A stretch of 64,000 nt of DNA from Pseudodesulfovibrio tunisiensis (GCF_022809775.1 NZ_CP094380.1:1413001-1477000); one strand, 5' to 3'. Numbered from the stretch's first letter, positions 33,366 through 42,111 are shown. The notes: a model not told the origin generated them from the sequence alone. Program-made: numbers and translations.

Positions 33366-34177
33366 CAACATTCCAATATCCCATCATCGCCATTCGCGGC
33401 GCAGGTGATCTGGCCACGGGCGTTGCCCTTCGCCTGTATCGCGCCGGGCTGCGCAAAATGGTCTTTCTGGAAACGGAACACCCTCTGGCGGTCCGCCGTA
33501 CCGTGGCCTTTTCCGAAGCCGTGTATCACGAGACCGTCACGGTGGAAGGTGTCACCGCACGGCTGATTCCCTCTCCGGACCATGCACCGGAAGTCTGGGC
33601 CGAAGGCGAACTTCCCGTTATCTGCGATCCCAAGGCCGAAACCATTCCCGCATTCCGGCCCGACGTACTCGTGGACGCGATCATCGCCAAACGCAACCTC
33701 GGCACCAATCAGGACATGGCCTCGCTGGTCATCGGTCTCGGCCCCGGCTTCACCGCAGGCAAAGACGTCCACAAGATAGTGGAAACCAAGCGCGGCCATC
33801 ATCTGGGCCGAATCATCCATTCCGGGAGTGCTGCCGCCAACACCGGAATCCCCGGCAACATCGAAGGCTACACCATCGAACGGGTCTACTGGGCCGAAAA
33901 CGACGGAATCTTCGTCACCAGTCTGGACATCGGGGAAACCGTGAACAAGGGCGATGTGCTGGGAAGCATTGACGGCGTTCCGGTCATCGCGGCCGTATCC
34001 GGCGTGATCCGGGGACTTCTGCGCAACAACACTCCGGTGACCGCAGGTGCCAAGCTGGGCGACGTGGACCCCAGAGGCGCAATCAGCTACTGCCATCAGG
34101 CGTCGGACAAGGCCCTTGCCATCGGCGGCGGCGTGCTTGAAGCCATTCTGGCCCATCTGATCGGAGAGGACCAATGA
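33362..34177 (+). CDS. yqeB: YqeB-type selenium-dependent molybdenum hydroxylase maturation protein
   Basis: A 271-residue protein of the EF2563/YqeB family, found only with selenium-dependent molybdenum hydroxylases, where it is thought to help build the labile selenium-containing cofactor. IRGAGDLATGVALRL at residues 10-24 gives a Rossmann-like start, and GHHLGRIIHSGSAA lies mid-protein; the C-terminal half resembles a biotin/lipoyl-like hairpin (NKGDVLGSIDGVPV). I start at the ATG at 33362 overlapping mocA; the open frame extends further upstream without a better start. Confidence 0.85.
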   Translation: MTTFQYPIIAIRGAGDLATGVALRLYRAGLRKMVFLETEHPLAVRRTVAFSEAVYHETVTVEGVTARLIPSPDHAPEVWAEGELPVICDPKAETIPAFRPDVLVDAIIAKRNLGTNQDMASLVIGLGPGFTAGKDVHKIVETKRGHHLGRIIHSGSAAANTGIPGNIEGYTIERVYWAENDGIFVTSLDIGETVNKGDVLGSIDGVPVIAAVSGVIRGLLRNNTPVTAGAKLGDVDPRGAISYCHQASDKALAIGGGVLEAILAHLIGEDQ

Positions 34178-35007
34178 CACTGGCCGGGGATGCGGCGCAA
34201 ATCCTGCCGGACGATCTGATTCGTCCGAGCCACCGGCTCGCGGCCTTTGCCGGGGCCGGGGGAAAGACCTCACTCATCCGCTGGTTTGCCGAGGCATTCC
34301 GGCAGGCAGGAAAACGCGTACTCATCACCACCACGACCAAATTCTTCCCGTTTCCCGACCTGAATGCCATCCTGCTCCGAACAGCGCACTCCCCTGCCGA
34401 CATCATCAATTCGGCTTTGGACCAAAACGGAATCACCGTTGTCGCCGATCACCTCGATAAAACCACTGGCAAACTGGTGGGACTGCATCCTGCCATGGTC
34501 ACGGAACTGTCCGCCCTCGCGGACCTGACTCTGGTGGAGGCGGACGGAGCCGCGCGCAAACCGCTCAAGGCTCCTGCGGAACACGAGCCCGTCATCCCCG
34601 CGAACACGGACCTGTGCATCGGCGTCATGGGTCTGGACGCGGCCTTTCGCCCCCTGACCGAAACCACGGTCCACCGCCACGAAACATTCGCTCGCATCGC
34701 CGGGCTGTCTGCCGGAAAAAGCATTCTTCCCGAACACATGATTCGCCTTGCCCAAAACAGGAACGGCCTGTTCAAGGGGTGTCCGGGCTCCAGCGAACGC
34801 ATCGTCTTCCTGAACAAGAACGACCTCCCCTCGACTTCCGGGACAGTGCACGACTTGGGAAACGCACTGTCCCGGTTGTCTGGGGATTCCTGTCTTTCCT
34901 GGTTTTCCGGCAGCGCACGATTGAAACGCATATCCCGGATTTCGCCATGCCCGGACGAAAATCCGCCTTTACCCGCGGACGCACTTGCTTTTCCGCACCG
35001 ACTCTGA
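34174..35007 (+). CDS. yqeC: YqeC-type putative selenium cofactor biosynthesis protein
   Basis: A 277-residue protein resembling YqeC, the partner of YqeB in selenium-dependent molybdenum hydroxylase loci. A P-loop-like AGAGGKTSL lies near residues 26-34, TTTTKF follows, and VEADGAARKPLKAPAEHEPVIP is the family hallmark. Its exact reaction is not established. It overlaps yqeB by four bases, and the C-terminus is less conserved. Confidence 0.83.
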   Translation: MTLAGDAAQILPDDLIRPSHRLAAFAGAGGKTSLIRWFAEAFRQAGKRVLITTTTKFFPFPDLNAILLRTAHSPADIINSALDQNGITVVADHLDKTTGKLVGLHPAMVTELSALADLTLVEADGAARKPLKAPAEHEPVIPANTDLCIGVMGLDAAFRPLTETTVHRHETFARIAGLSAGKSILPEHMIRLAQNRNGLFKGCPGSSERIVFLNKNDLPSTSGTVHDLGNALSRLSGDSCLSWFSGSARLKRISRISPCPDENPPLPADALAFPHRL

Positions 35008-35023
35008 AAAGGAGGAAGCATTC

Positions 35024-36607
35024 ATGCCTGAACAAGAACACGCTGCCGCCATGGCCGCGTCCATGACTCCCTGCCGCCCCGAGGCCAATTCCATCCGCAA
35101 GACCTGCTTCTATGGCGCGCTCTCCATCATTCTGGCAACCTGCATCCCGCTCCTGCTCTATCCCGAGGCAGGGGAACGGGTCATCAACGCCCTGTTCGAT
35201 TTCGTGACCGTGGAACTGGGCTGGCTCTACATGCTTGCGGGCCTTGGCTCCTTTGCGCTGATCCTCTGGTTCGCGTTCGGTCCGCTCGGCCGAAAAAAAA
35301 TCGGCGACAAAATCGAATACTCCACGTTCTCGTGGGTCGGCATGCTGTTCTGTGCGGGCGTGGGGTCCGGCTGCATGTTCGGCGGTTCCATGGACTGGGC
35401 CTACTACATGTCCTTTCCCATGCACGGCGAACCCGCTGGTTCCTGGAAGGCTGCTGAATGGGGCTGCGCCTACGGCATGTTCCACTGGGGCCCGGTCTGC
35501 TGGGCCATCTACGCAACCCTCGCCGTGCCCATCGGCTACAGCTACTATGTCAAGCGCGTGCCCATCCTGAACATCTCGCAGGCCTGCAAGGGGCTGCTCG
35601 GCGACAAGGTTCACGGCTGGCCCGGCAAGGTCATCGACATCCTGTTCATGACCGGACTGGTGGCCGGTTCCGCCACGGCTCTGGGCCTCGGCATTCCCAT
35701 CGTGGCCGCCAGCGTGGTGTCCGTGACCGGCCTGGAACACTCCTTCGGTCTGGAGTTCGCCATCCTCGTCTTCGTGACCATGATCTTTTCGGTCACGTCC
35801 TATCTGGGCCTGAAAAAAGGACTGAGCAAGCTTTCCGACTTCAACGTCTACATCGCCCTCGGCCTGCTTCTGTTCGTGTTTCTGGCCGGTCCCACGCGCT
35901 TCCTCATTGAAATGGCGCTGGCCTCCACCGGCCTGCTGGCCTCGGAATTCGTACGCATGTCCACCTGGATGGACCCGGTTGGCAACGGCGGCTTCACGCA
36001 GGCGTGGACCATATTCTACTACGCATGGTTCGTGGCCTATGCTCCGTTCATGAGCCTGTTCATCGCCAAGATATCCCGCGGACGCACAGTGCGACAGATG
36101 GTTCTCGGCCCGGTATTTCTGGCTTCCATGGGCTGTGCCTCGTTCTATCTGATCAACGGCAACTTTGCCCTGCATCTCCAGCTCACGGGCCAGCTCGACG
36201 TGGTGAACATGATCAAGAGCGCCAAGGGTGCCACCGCGATCATGGCCGTGGCCGACTTCCTGCCCTTTTCCTCGCTCTACAAGCTGGTGTTCGCCACTGT
36301 CACCGCCATTTCCATGGCCACCACATTCGACGCGGTCTCGTTCGCCCTTGCCGCCACCACCACGCGCAAGCTCTCGCCCGACGACGAACCCGCCCGCTGG
36401 AACCGCCTGTTCTGGGCGCTGGCACTCGGCCTCGTTCCCACGGGCATTCTGCTGATCAACGGTCCGCTTTCCGTGCTCCAGACCGCATCCATCGTGGTCG
36501 GACTGCCCGTGCTCGCGGTCGTCTGGATCGGCGTGGCCTCGTTCTTCCGCGAATACCGCCGCACCGGGTGGGTGGAAGCCCGGTCCGAAAGCACGGAATC
36601 CGCCTGA
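35024..36607 (+). CDS. BCCT family transporter
   Basis: A 527-residue membrane protein with about 12 helices, of the betaine/choline/carnitine family, importing quaternary ammonium compounds by sodium or proton symport. Landmarks are LFCAGVGSGCMFGGSMDW in the substrate-site helix and MATTFDAVSFALA near the end. In the signature helix the usual G-x-G-x-G is altered. AAGGAGG lies nine bases before the ATG at 35024; an in-frame start at 34985 overlaps yqeC. Its place within the hydroxylase operon suggests it imports that enzyme's substrate, which I infer may be a ring-type betaine. Confidence 0.87.
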   Translation: MPEQEHAAAMAASMTPCRPEANSIRKTCFYGALSIILATCIPLLLYPEAGERVINALFDFVTVELGWLYMLAGLGSFALILWFAFGPLGRKKIGDKIEYSTFSWVGMLFCAGVGSGCMFGGSMDWAYYMSFPMHGEPAGSWKAAEWGCAYGMFHWGPVCWAIYATLAVPIGYSYYVKRVPILNISQACKGLLGDKVHGWPGKVIDILFMTGLVAGSATALGLGIPIVAASVVSVTGLEHSFGLEFAILVFVTMIFSVTSYLGLKKGLSKLSDFNVYIALGLLLFVFLAGPTRFLIEMALASTGLLASEFVRMSTWMDPVGNGGFTQAWTIFYYAWFVAYAPFMSLFIAKISRGRTVRQMVLGPVFLASMGCASFYLINGNFALHLQLTGQLDVVNMIKSAKGATAIMAVADFLPFSSLYKLVFATVTAISMATTFDAVSFALAATTTRKLSPDDEPARWNRLFWALALGLVPTGILLINGPLSVLQTASIVVGLPVLAVVWIGVASFFREYRRTGWVEARSESTESA

Positions 36608-36635
36608 TAATCATCATAATTTGACGAGAAAACCC

Positions 36636-37661
36636 ATGAAGACCATACACGTTGAACACGCCGTGGGCACGGTCCTGTGTCAGGACATCACCCGCATCAT
36701 TCCCGGAGAGTGCAAGGGCCCGGCCTTCCGCCGCGGCCATGTCGTCACCGAAGCGGACATCCCGGCCCTGCTGGATATCGGCAAGGAGCACCTCTATGTC
36801 TACGACCCGCGTGACGGCTACGTGCACGAGGACGACGCTGCCCGGCGCATTGCCACGGCAGCGGCCGGTCCGGGCATCGAGATGACCACGCCCGTGGAAG
36901 GCAAGATCACCCTGCGCGCAGCCATCGACGGGCTCGTGCAGATCGACACCGAAGCACTGTTCCGGCTCAATTCCGTGCCGGACGTGATCTTCGGCACCAT
37001 CCACACCAACCAGCTCGCCCGCAAGGGACGCGGGCTGGCCGGAACCCGGGTCATCCCCCTTGTTGCCCGGGAGGAAAGCGTTGCCGAGGCCGAACGCGTA
37101 CTGGCCGAACACCCGCCGCTCATTCAGGTCCTGCCGCTCAAGCCCTGCCGCGTGGGCATCGTGACCACGGGCAGCGAAATCTACAAGGGCCGCATCAAGG
37201 ACAAGTTCGGGCCGGTCATCCGTGAAAAATTCACGGGCTACGGCAGCACCATCGTGGGACAGACGCTGGTCTCGGACAGTCAGGAAATGACGGTCAATGC
37301 CATCCGCGATTTTCTGGATCAGGACGCGGACTTCATCGTGGTCACGGGCGGCATGTCCGTGGACCCGGACGACCAGACCCCGGCCTCGATCCGCGCGGCC
37401 GGAGCCGAAGTCGTGACCTACGGCGCACCCACATTCCCGGGCGCCATGTTCATGCTCGCCCACATCGGCGACGTGCCCGTGGTCGGCCTGCCCGGCTGCG
37501 TCATGTACTACAAGGCCAGCATCTTCGACCTCATCGTGCCGCGCCTCCTCGCAGGCGTGAACGTGACCCGCGACGACATCATCGCCCTCGGACACGGCGG
37601 CTACTGCGAAAACTGCGCCCAGTGCAAATACCCGGCCTGCGGGTTCGGCAAGGGCGCGTAG
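36636..37661 (+). CDS. Molybdopterin-binding protein with four-cysteine tail
   Basis: A 341-residue protein with a MoeA-like N-terminal region (AVGTVLCQDITRI) and a MoCF-type molybdopterin-binding domain from about residue 175 (VGIVTTGSEIYKGRI, VVTGGMSVDPDD). It ends in C-x2-C-x2-C-x4-C-GFGKGA. The same tail is on the FmdE fusion protein encoded at 56776-58449. Its role is probably cofactor handling for the upstream hydroxylase. I use the ATG at 36636, not the TTG at 36621. The ribosome binding site is weak, so expression may depend on coupling to the BCCT gene. Confidence 0.85.
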   Translation: MKTIHVEHAVGTVLCQDITRIIPGECKGPAFRRGHVVTEADIPALLDIGKEHLYVYDPRDGYVHEDDAARRIATAAAGPGIEMTTPVEGKITLRAAIDGLVQIDTEALFRLNSVPDVIFGTIHTNQLARKGRGLAGTRVIPLVAREESVAEAERVLAEHPPLIQVLPLKPCRVGIVTTGSEIYKGRIKDKFGPVIREKFTGYGSTIVGQTLVSDSQEMTVNAIRDFLDQDADFIVVTGGMSVDPDDQTPASIRAAGAEVVTYGAPTFPGAMFMLAHIGDVPVVGLPGCVMYYKASIFDLIVPRLLAGVNVTRDDIIALGHGGYCENCAQCKYPACGFGKGA

Positions 37662-37667
37662 AAAGAA

Positions 37668-38032
37668 GAGGCCTCCGGCGGCTCAAGGAACCTCTTGAAA
37701 GAGGTTCCTTGAGAATCCTCCAGAACTTTCTGGTTCTACGCCGCCAGAAAGAGCAAAGGAAACGTGTTCGGCCCGTACGGCGGCGTAGTTGGTCGCACGC
37801 CCTCTGTCCCTGCCCTGTCGAAAAAAAGGGATTTCAGGTGAAAACGAACCCCCAAAATCATCCCGTTTTCTGGACCACTCGTTTCGGGAATTGAAAAAGG
37901 TCCGGAGAATGTCCCGTCAGGGCATTCACCGGACCTTTTTCAATTCCCGAAACGGAATGGGGATCCAAGGGGCCTTGCTCCTTGGCGGGTCCGGGCAGAG
38001 CCCGGCCCCCCGGGAGGGTCGCCGAAGGCATG
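37668..38032 (-). repeat. 365-bp dispersed structured element, copy 2
   Basis: The reverse-complement relative of the element at 17762-18126, also 365 bp. It starts GAGGCCTCCGGCGG six bases after the preceding stop and ends with TCGCCGAAGGCATGC. It contains a 14-bp stem (CTCAAGGAACCTCT / AGAGGTTCCTTGAG), the pair CTACGCCGCC / GGCGGCGTAG (to 37788), a 31-position inverted repeat (37881-37911 with 37923-37953, one mismatch) and a CCGGGC/GCCCGG hairpin. Between the two copies the long arms differ at nine positions, eight of them compensated in the opposite arm. Confidence 0.85.
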
Positions 38033-38136
38033 CAAGCTGGTGGGACCAATGCCACGGAGAATTTGCCAACAAGGGCGAGACAAGGGTATCGTGCCTTGAT
38101 CCGCAATCGCGGATAAAAGCGAACAAGGAATTTCGA

Positions 38137-39414
38137 ATGTCCGAACCACTTGAAAATACGGGAACCCACAGCGTCGACCAATGCATGTCCGCCTATCTGG
38201 CCATGCTCCCGGCCCTTGTCTGGCGCATTGACATCGTGGGCAATGAAATAACCTTCCTGAATGCACATACCATTGCCTCACTCGGGGAACAGGCCAAGGC
38301 CGTGCTGCAGAATCCCGGGCTTGCTCGACAGATGATACTCAGTCAGGATCGCGAACGGTTCCGTCACTGCTACGACCAGATACGCAACCGCCAGTCCTCG
38401 GCCTGCACGTTCCGCATGCGCCTTTCGGACGGCACCACGGGCTGGTTCAAGATCATGGCCATGCCCGACCCGGAACTGCCGAACTGTTCGGTCGGACTGC
38501 TCATGGACATCACCCCGCACGTGAACACCATCCTGTCCACGGAAGGCCGACCGGGCCTGAGCGACAAGATCGACCTGCTGGACGAGCCGATTCTGCTCAT
38601 CCGCTTTTCCGACCGTTCGGTATTCATGGCCAACCATGCCGCTCGCCGGATGCTCCAGTATTCTGCGGAAGACATGGCCGCCCTTGATCTGGACAGACTT
38701 TTCCAAAAGAATTCGGCCAAAAAACTCTTTCAGATGTATGAAGGCCTGATCTTTTCCGACTATTGGAACGGCGAACTCAGCGTAACGGACAGCACCGGGC
38801 GGCATCACCAGTGCATGACCCGCATTCAGGCCATTGCCCGGGACGAGGAAAACCTGCTCTGGGTCACCCTGACGCATCTGAACAGCTGCATGGCGTGCAA
38901 GGGCGTGCCTGTGCGCGGCAATGAATCCGTGGCATCGCAGGAAATCATTCAGGCCATGCGGAAATGCACGACGGTCAAGGGATTGCTGGAAACCATGCTC
39001 AACGCCCTGCCCCCGGATTCGCCCACGGACGCGATCATGCTTTCGCGCATCTTCATCACCGAAAACAAGGTGCAGGTCACGGGCGCGGGCGATCCCTTCG
39101 AAACCGTGCCGGAAAACCGCACGCATCCCTACGAGGGGTCCATTGCGGAAAACATCGTCCGCTTCAACCTGCCGCATCATGTGGTCATGGAAACCTCCAA
39201 GAGCATCAAGCCCATCGACTGGGCCCTGTTCATCCCGCGCGGCATCCGCTCCTATTATGCCCAGCCCTTCTTCGATGACGGCGTGCTGACCAAGGTGCTG
39301 ATCTTCTGCTCGCGACAGGCCGGAAACTACGACCCGGACGCGCCCGCACCGCTCCATGAACTCTATGCCGAATTCCTGACGAATCTGGAACGCTGCCTCA
39401 AGCGAACCAGGTAA
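38137..39414 (+). CDS. PAS-domain sensor-like protein, output unknown
   Basis: A 425-residue soluble protein with two PAS-like regions: about residues 20-130 (ALVWRIDIVGNEITFLNAHT to FKIMAMPDPELPNCSVGLLMDITPH) and about 150-260 (PILLIRFSDRSVFMANHAARRML). The C-terminal part (about 290-425, KGLLETMLNALPPDSPTDAIM) looks GAF-like. No kinase, GGDEF, EAL or DNA-binding domain is visible, so the output is unknown. AAGGAA lies seven bases before the ATG at 38137; the frame is open further upstream but runs into the repeat. A strong terminator isolates it downstream. Confidence 0.7.
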   Translation: MSEPLENTGTHSVDQCMSAYLAMLPALVWRIDIVGNEITFLNAHTIASLGEQAKAVLQNPGLARQMILSQDRERFRHCYDQIRNRQSSACTFRMRLSDGTTGWFKIMAMPDPELPNCSVGLLMDITPHVNTILSTEGRPGLSDKIDLLDEPILLIRFSDRSVFMANHAARRMLQYSAEDMAALDLDRLFQKNSAKKLFQMYEGLIFSDYWNGELSVTDSTGRHHQCMTRIQAIARDEENLLWVTLTHLNSCMACKGVPVRGNESVASQEIIQAMRKCTTVKGLLETMLNALPPDSPTDAIMLSRIFITENKVQVTGAGDPFETVPENRTHPYEGSIAENIVRFNLPHHVVMETSKSIKPIDWALFIPRGIRSYYAQPFFDDGVLTKVLIFCSRQAGNYDPDAPAPLHELYAEFLTNLERCLKRTR

Positions 39415-39439
39415 CGCGCCCGGGAAAAAGCTGGCACAC

Positions 39440-39450
39440 TGGTCCAACCA
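39440..39450 (+). promoter_or_regulatory. Candidate GntR operator 1
   Basis: TGGTCCAACCA, of the GntR form TGGT-N3-ACCA, is the exact reverse complement of the site at 39709. It lies between the PAS gene stop and the terminator, about 240 bases before the regulator gene. Confidence 0.5.
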
Positions 39451-39467
39451 CAATCCACTTCAGGCGG

Positions 39468-39503
39468 AAGAAACGCACCCGAAGCATTTCGGGTGCGTTT
39501 CTT
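39468..39503. terminator. Strong bidirectional terminator after the PAS gene
   Basis: AAGAAACGCACCCGAA and TTCGGGTGCGTTTCTT form a perfect 16-bp stem with a GCAT loop. Confidence 0.88.
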
Positions 39504-39601
39504 CATATGTACGGTCCGCGACAAATTTGAAAAACGGTATCCCTTCAATTCCGGATGGTTAGAAAAATTCAATACGAAAGACCACCCTTACGGCCTTCAA
39601 G

Positions 39602-39612
39602 TGGCCCAACCA
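39602..39612 (+). promoter_or_regulatory. Candidate GntR operator 2
   Basis: TGGCCCAACCA differs by one base from TGGTCCAACCA. It lies 70-80 bases upstream of the regulator start, where it could block or direct the operon promoter. Confidence 0.5.
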
Positions 39613-39680
39613 GTTTAATGTGAAATTTCCGCCAAACTCTTGCCCGCATCCTTGCTTTGCCCATAAATGAGGGTGAAAGC

Positions 39681-40400
39681 GTGAGGACACGGAAAAACAA
39701 CCCCAAACTGGTTGGACCAGATATGGCATCAGCACAACGCCCCATTCTTTGCCAAAAAGTCGCGGACATGCTCAAGGGCTCCTCCTTTTCCGTGGGGGAT
39801 CGCCTGCCCGGCGAACGCCGCCTTGCGGAAATGTTCGACACCAGTCGAAACACCATCCGCGAAGTGCTCTGCAACCTTGAAACCATGGGTTACGTGGAAA
39901 TCCGCCAGAAGAGCGGCTGCTACCTCAGGAGCAAGGAAGGCCGCATCAGCTGGGAGCAGCTCCGCAGACGCAAGTCCCAGTCCGCCACGCGGCAGCTTCT
40001 GGACACCCTGTACATGGTGGTGCCCGGGCTGGCCCGCGAACAGGCAACCCGCCTGTCACCTTCCGGTGTGGCTGCACTGGAAACCGCCACGGCAAGACTC
40101 GGCGAGGCCATCGTCAATTTCGACATCGCCGCGTTCAGCCGGGTGTACATCTCCTTTTTTCTGTCGTTGGCCGAGTCCTCGGCCAACGACTACCTGATCC
40201 TGCTGATGAAGGAACTTCAGGCTGCGGTTCCCAATCTGGAGCACGCCGGAACCGGACTTGCCGAAGTGCAGACCGATTCCCTGTTCGCGTACCACGTGGA
40301 GCTGTTCAACGCCCTGAAAAGCGGCAGGGCCGACGAGGCCGAGAAACTGGCTGCCCAGTGCATGCGCACCTTTGCCGCCATCGTGCTTCCCGGCGAATAG
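39681..40400 (+). CDS. GntR family regulator (FadR/FCD-like)
   Basis: A 239-residue regulator with an N-terminal GntR winged helix (QKVADMLKGSSFSVGDRLPGERRLAEMF, RNTIREVLCNLETMGYVEIR) and an all-helical C-terminal domain of FCD type that would bind a small acid or metal-ligand effector. The GTG at 39681 has GAGGG seven bases upstream; an ATG at 39723 is the alternative and would leave the third operator outside the gene. Three TGGT-N3-ACCA-like sites surround its start, implying autoregulation. The next gene follows after 23 bases, so it probably heads and controls the operon up to 46757. Confidence 0.85.
   Translation: MRTRKNNPKLVGPDMASAQRPILCQKVADMLKGSSFSVGDRLPGERRLAEMFDTSRNTIREVLCNLETMGYVEIRQKSGCYLRSKEGRISWEQLRRRKSQSATRQLLDTLYMVVPGLAREQATRLSPSGVAALETATARLGEAIVNFDIAAFSRVYISFFLSLAESSANDYLILLMKELQAAVPNLEHAGTGLAEVQTDSLFAYHVELFNALKSGRADEAEKLAAQCMRTFAAIVLPGE
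39709..39719 (+). promoter_or_regulatory. Candidate GntR operator 3
   Basis: TGGTTGGACCA is a GntR-type TGGT-N3-ACCA site, identical in reverse complement to the one at 39440. It lies four bases before the ATG at 39723, or just inside the gene if the GTG at 39681 is used. Confidence 0.55.
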
Positions 40401-40423
40401 TCGAACGCACTCCTGTCAGCACA

Positions 40424-40672
40424 ATGAAACGAAGAGAATTTTTCAGCCGTTTCGTTCCCGGCTTGGGCCAGACGGTGGATGCTGCGAAAACGTCGGAACA
40501 GGTGGAACAGCCCGAACGGGTGCGCCTAACCGAAAAGGAACGTTTTCTCCGCGCCATGGCCATGGGAATCGATCCGGCAACGGTAACGCCCGGGCAATTG
40601 GAAGAACTGGTTCCGGACCCGGAACCGCAATCAACACGACCGAAGAGAGAGCAGTTGGACAGCGAGGATTGA
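40424..40672 (+). CDS. Small hypothetical protein
   Basis: An 82-residue protein that I do not recognise. It begins MKRREFFSRFVPGLG, which looks like the twin-arginine start of some redox-associated proteins but lacks the hydrophobic stretch of a real export signal. The rest is charged and Pro-rich at the end. The ribosome binding site is weak. It sits tightly between the GntR regulator and the membrane protein gene and so probably belongs to the operon. Confidence 0.6.
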   Translation: MKRREFFSRFVPGLGQTVDAAKTSEQVEQPERVRLTEKERFLRAMAMGIDPATVTPGQLEELVPDPEPQSTRPKREQLDSED

Positions 40673-40707
40673 TCACCCTCCCTGCGAACTCGCGAAGGAG
40701 TTGCAAC

Positions 40708-42111
40708 ATGGACAACAGTAGCGTGAGCTACCTTGAAAGCCGGAAGCTGGTCAAACGCTGGAACGGCCCGATCCCGGCCCTGGTCAATAGCGTCCTCATA
40801 CTGGCGTTCTTCTACGCCACGTGGTGGATTTTCCAGGACCCGCGCGGCCTGATGCGCATGTACACCCCGTACGTGGGCTACATGGTCTGCCGCTGGCTCC
40901 TCATCCTGTTCATCTGGGTGGCGTACATCTTCGACTTCTGGCCCTTCAAGAGGAGCTGGCTCAACAAGACACACCCATTGATAAAAGGCTCGGTGCTCAC
41001 ACTCGTGAGTGTGGCGGCCATGATCATCCTGATCAAGGGTTTCTTCGTGGAAATCCTGGGTAATTTCGGCATCGCGTACTTCGACCCGGACCGGCTCATG
41101 GCCATGGGCATCACGGACTTCTACTCCATCGAGTATGCAGCGGAAGCCATCATGATGTTCGCTGCCATCGCGTCGTGGCTCTCCCCGAGCTGGGTCGTGG
41201 CCTGCGAAAACGCACCATGGCAGAAACTCGGCCAGCCCGCGCGCGGCATCACCATCGTGCTGGTGACCTTCTTCTTCAGCATGATCGTGTACTTCCTGAC
41301 CATGCATTCCCACATGGCCATCCTCTTCTACCCCTGGCAGAAGTTCACGGCCATCTGCCCGCCCTACTGGGAGGACTTTGCCAACACGGTTTCCGGCAAC
41401 TTCCACATCGCGTGGATCATGTGCTGCACCGTGGTGGTCTGGCTGTACGAAACCATCTGGGAACGCTATCCCTTCAACCTGATCAAGCATGACGGACTGC
41501 GTCGCACCGCGTCCTTCTTCGGCATCATCGGCATTGCCGTGGCCCTGTGCTTCTTCCTGTTCTACGCCCAGGATCTGGTCTGGGGCGAGACCATTCGCGG
41601 CACCCGCCGCCTGATGGCTCCGGACTGGCGCTGGCTGCATGTGGGCGAGATGGCCATTTTCTGGCTTGTGCCCACCCTGTTCCTGAGCTTCTACTGCAAC
41701 AACTGGCCCACCAAATTCAGCCGTCCGGTCAACGTGTGCATCCGCACCCTGCTGACCGCTGCCATGGCCGTGCTGGTATACGTGGTCTACTACAAGACAT
41801 CCCACCTGTTCCTCGGCACCCAGAAGGGCTTTTCCCATCCCCAGCAGTTCCCCATGATCCCGATGATCTGGCTGATCAACATCTTCCTGATCAACGTCTG
41901 GTTCATGGACGGCTGGCCGGGCTGGAAGGCCGTGCCCAGGACCGAGGCCGAACTCGAAGAGGTCAGGGAAGAGGTTGTGGCCAGCGACGTGAAATGGACC
42001 CCGGGCATTGCCAAGGGCCTTGCCATCGGCCTTGCCGTGGGCGCGCTGCTCTATTTCGCGATCATCAATGTCCTGCCCTGGATCGGTGAGAACATCACCA
42101 TCATCAAGTAA
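40708..42111 (+). CDS. Multi-pass membrane protein of unknown family
   Basis: A 467-residue integral membrane protein with about 10-11 hydrophobic helices, the first near residues 22-40 (ALVNSVLILAFFYATWW). It is rich in Trp, Tyr and Phe and has conserved-looking loops such as LTMHSHMAILFYPWQKFTAICPP and PDWRWLHVGEMAIFW, whose histidines and cysteines could bind metal or heme. I do not recognise the family. AAGGAG lies seven bases before the ATG. Located between the GntR regulator and a Tat-exported hydrolase, it may be a transporter or anchor for that system. Confidence 0.75.
   Translation: MDNSSVSYLESRKLVKRWNGPIPALVNSVLILAFFYATWWIFQDPRGLMRMYTPYVGYMVCRWLLILFIWVAYIFDFWPFKRSWLNKTHPLIKGSVLTLVSVAAMIILIKGFFVEILGNFGIAYFDPDRLMAMGITDFYSIEYAAEAIMMFAAIASWLSPSWVVACENAPWQKLGQPARGITIVLVTFFFSMIVYFLTMHSHMAILFYPWQKFTAICPPYWEDFANTVSGNFHIAWIMCCTVVVWLYETIWERYPFNLIKHDGLRRTASFFGIIGIAVALCFFLFYAQDLVWGETIRGTRRLMAPDWRWLHVGEMAIFWLVPTLFLSFYCNNWPTKFSRPVNVCIRTLLTAAMAVLVYVVYYKTSHLFLGTQKGFSHPQQFPMIPMIWLINIFLINVWFMDGWPGWKAVPRTEAELEEVREEVVASDVKWTPGIAKGLAIGLAVGALLYFAIINVLPWIGENITIIK

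Noticed and set aside
37789-38136. N-terminal extension of the PAS protein into the repeat
   Set aside because: The extension is translated repeat DNA; the ATG at 38137 has a good ribosome binding site and starts the conserved part.
39432-39447. TGGCACACTGGTCCAA as a sigma-54 promoter
   Set aside because: The -24 part fits, but there is no TTGC at the required spacing; the GntR-type palindrome explains the sequence better.
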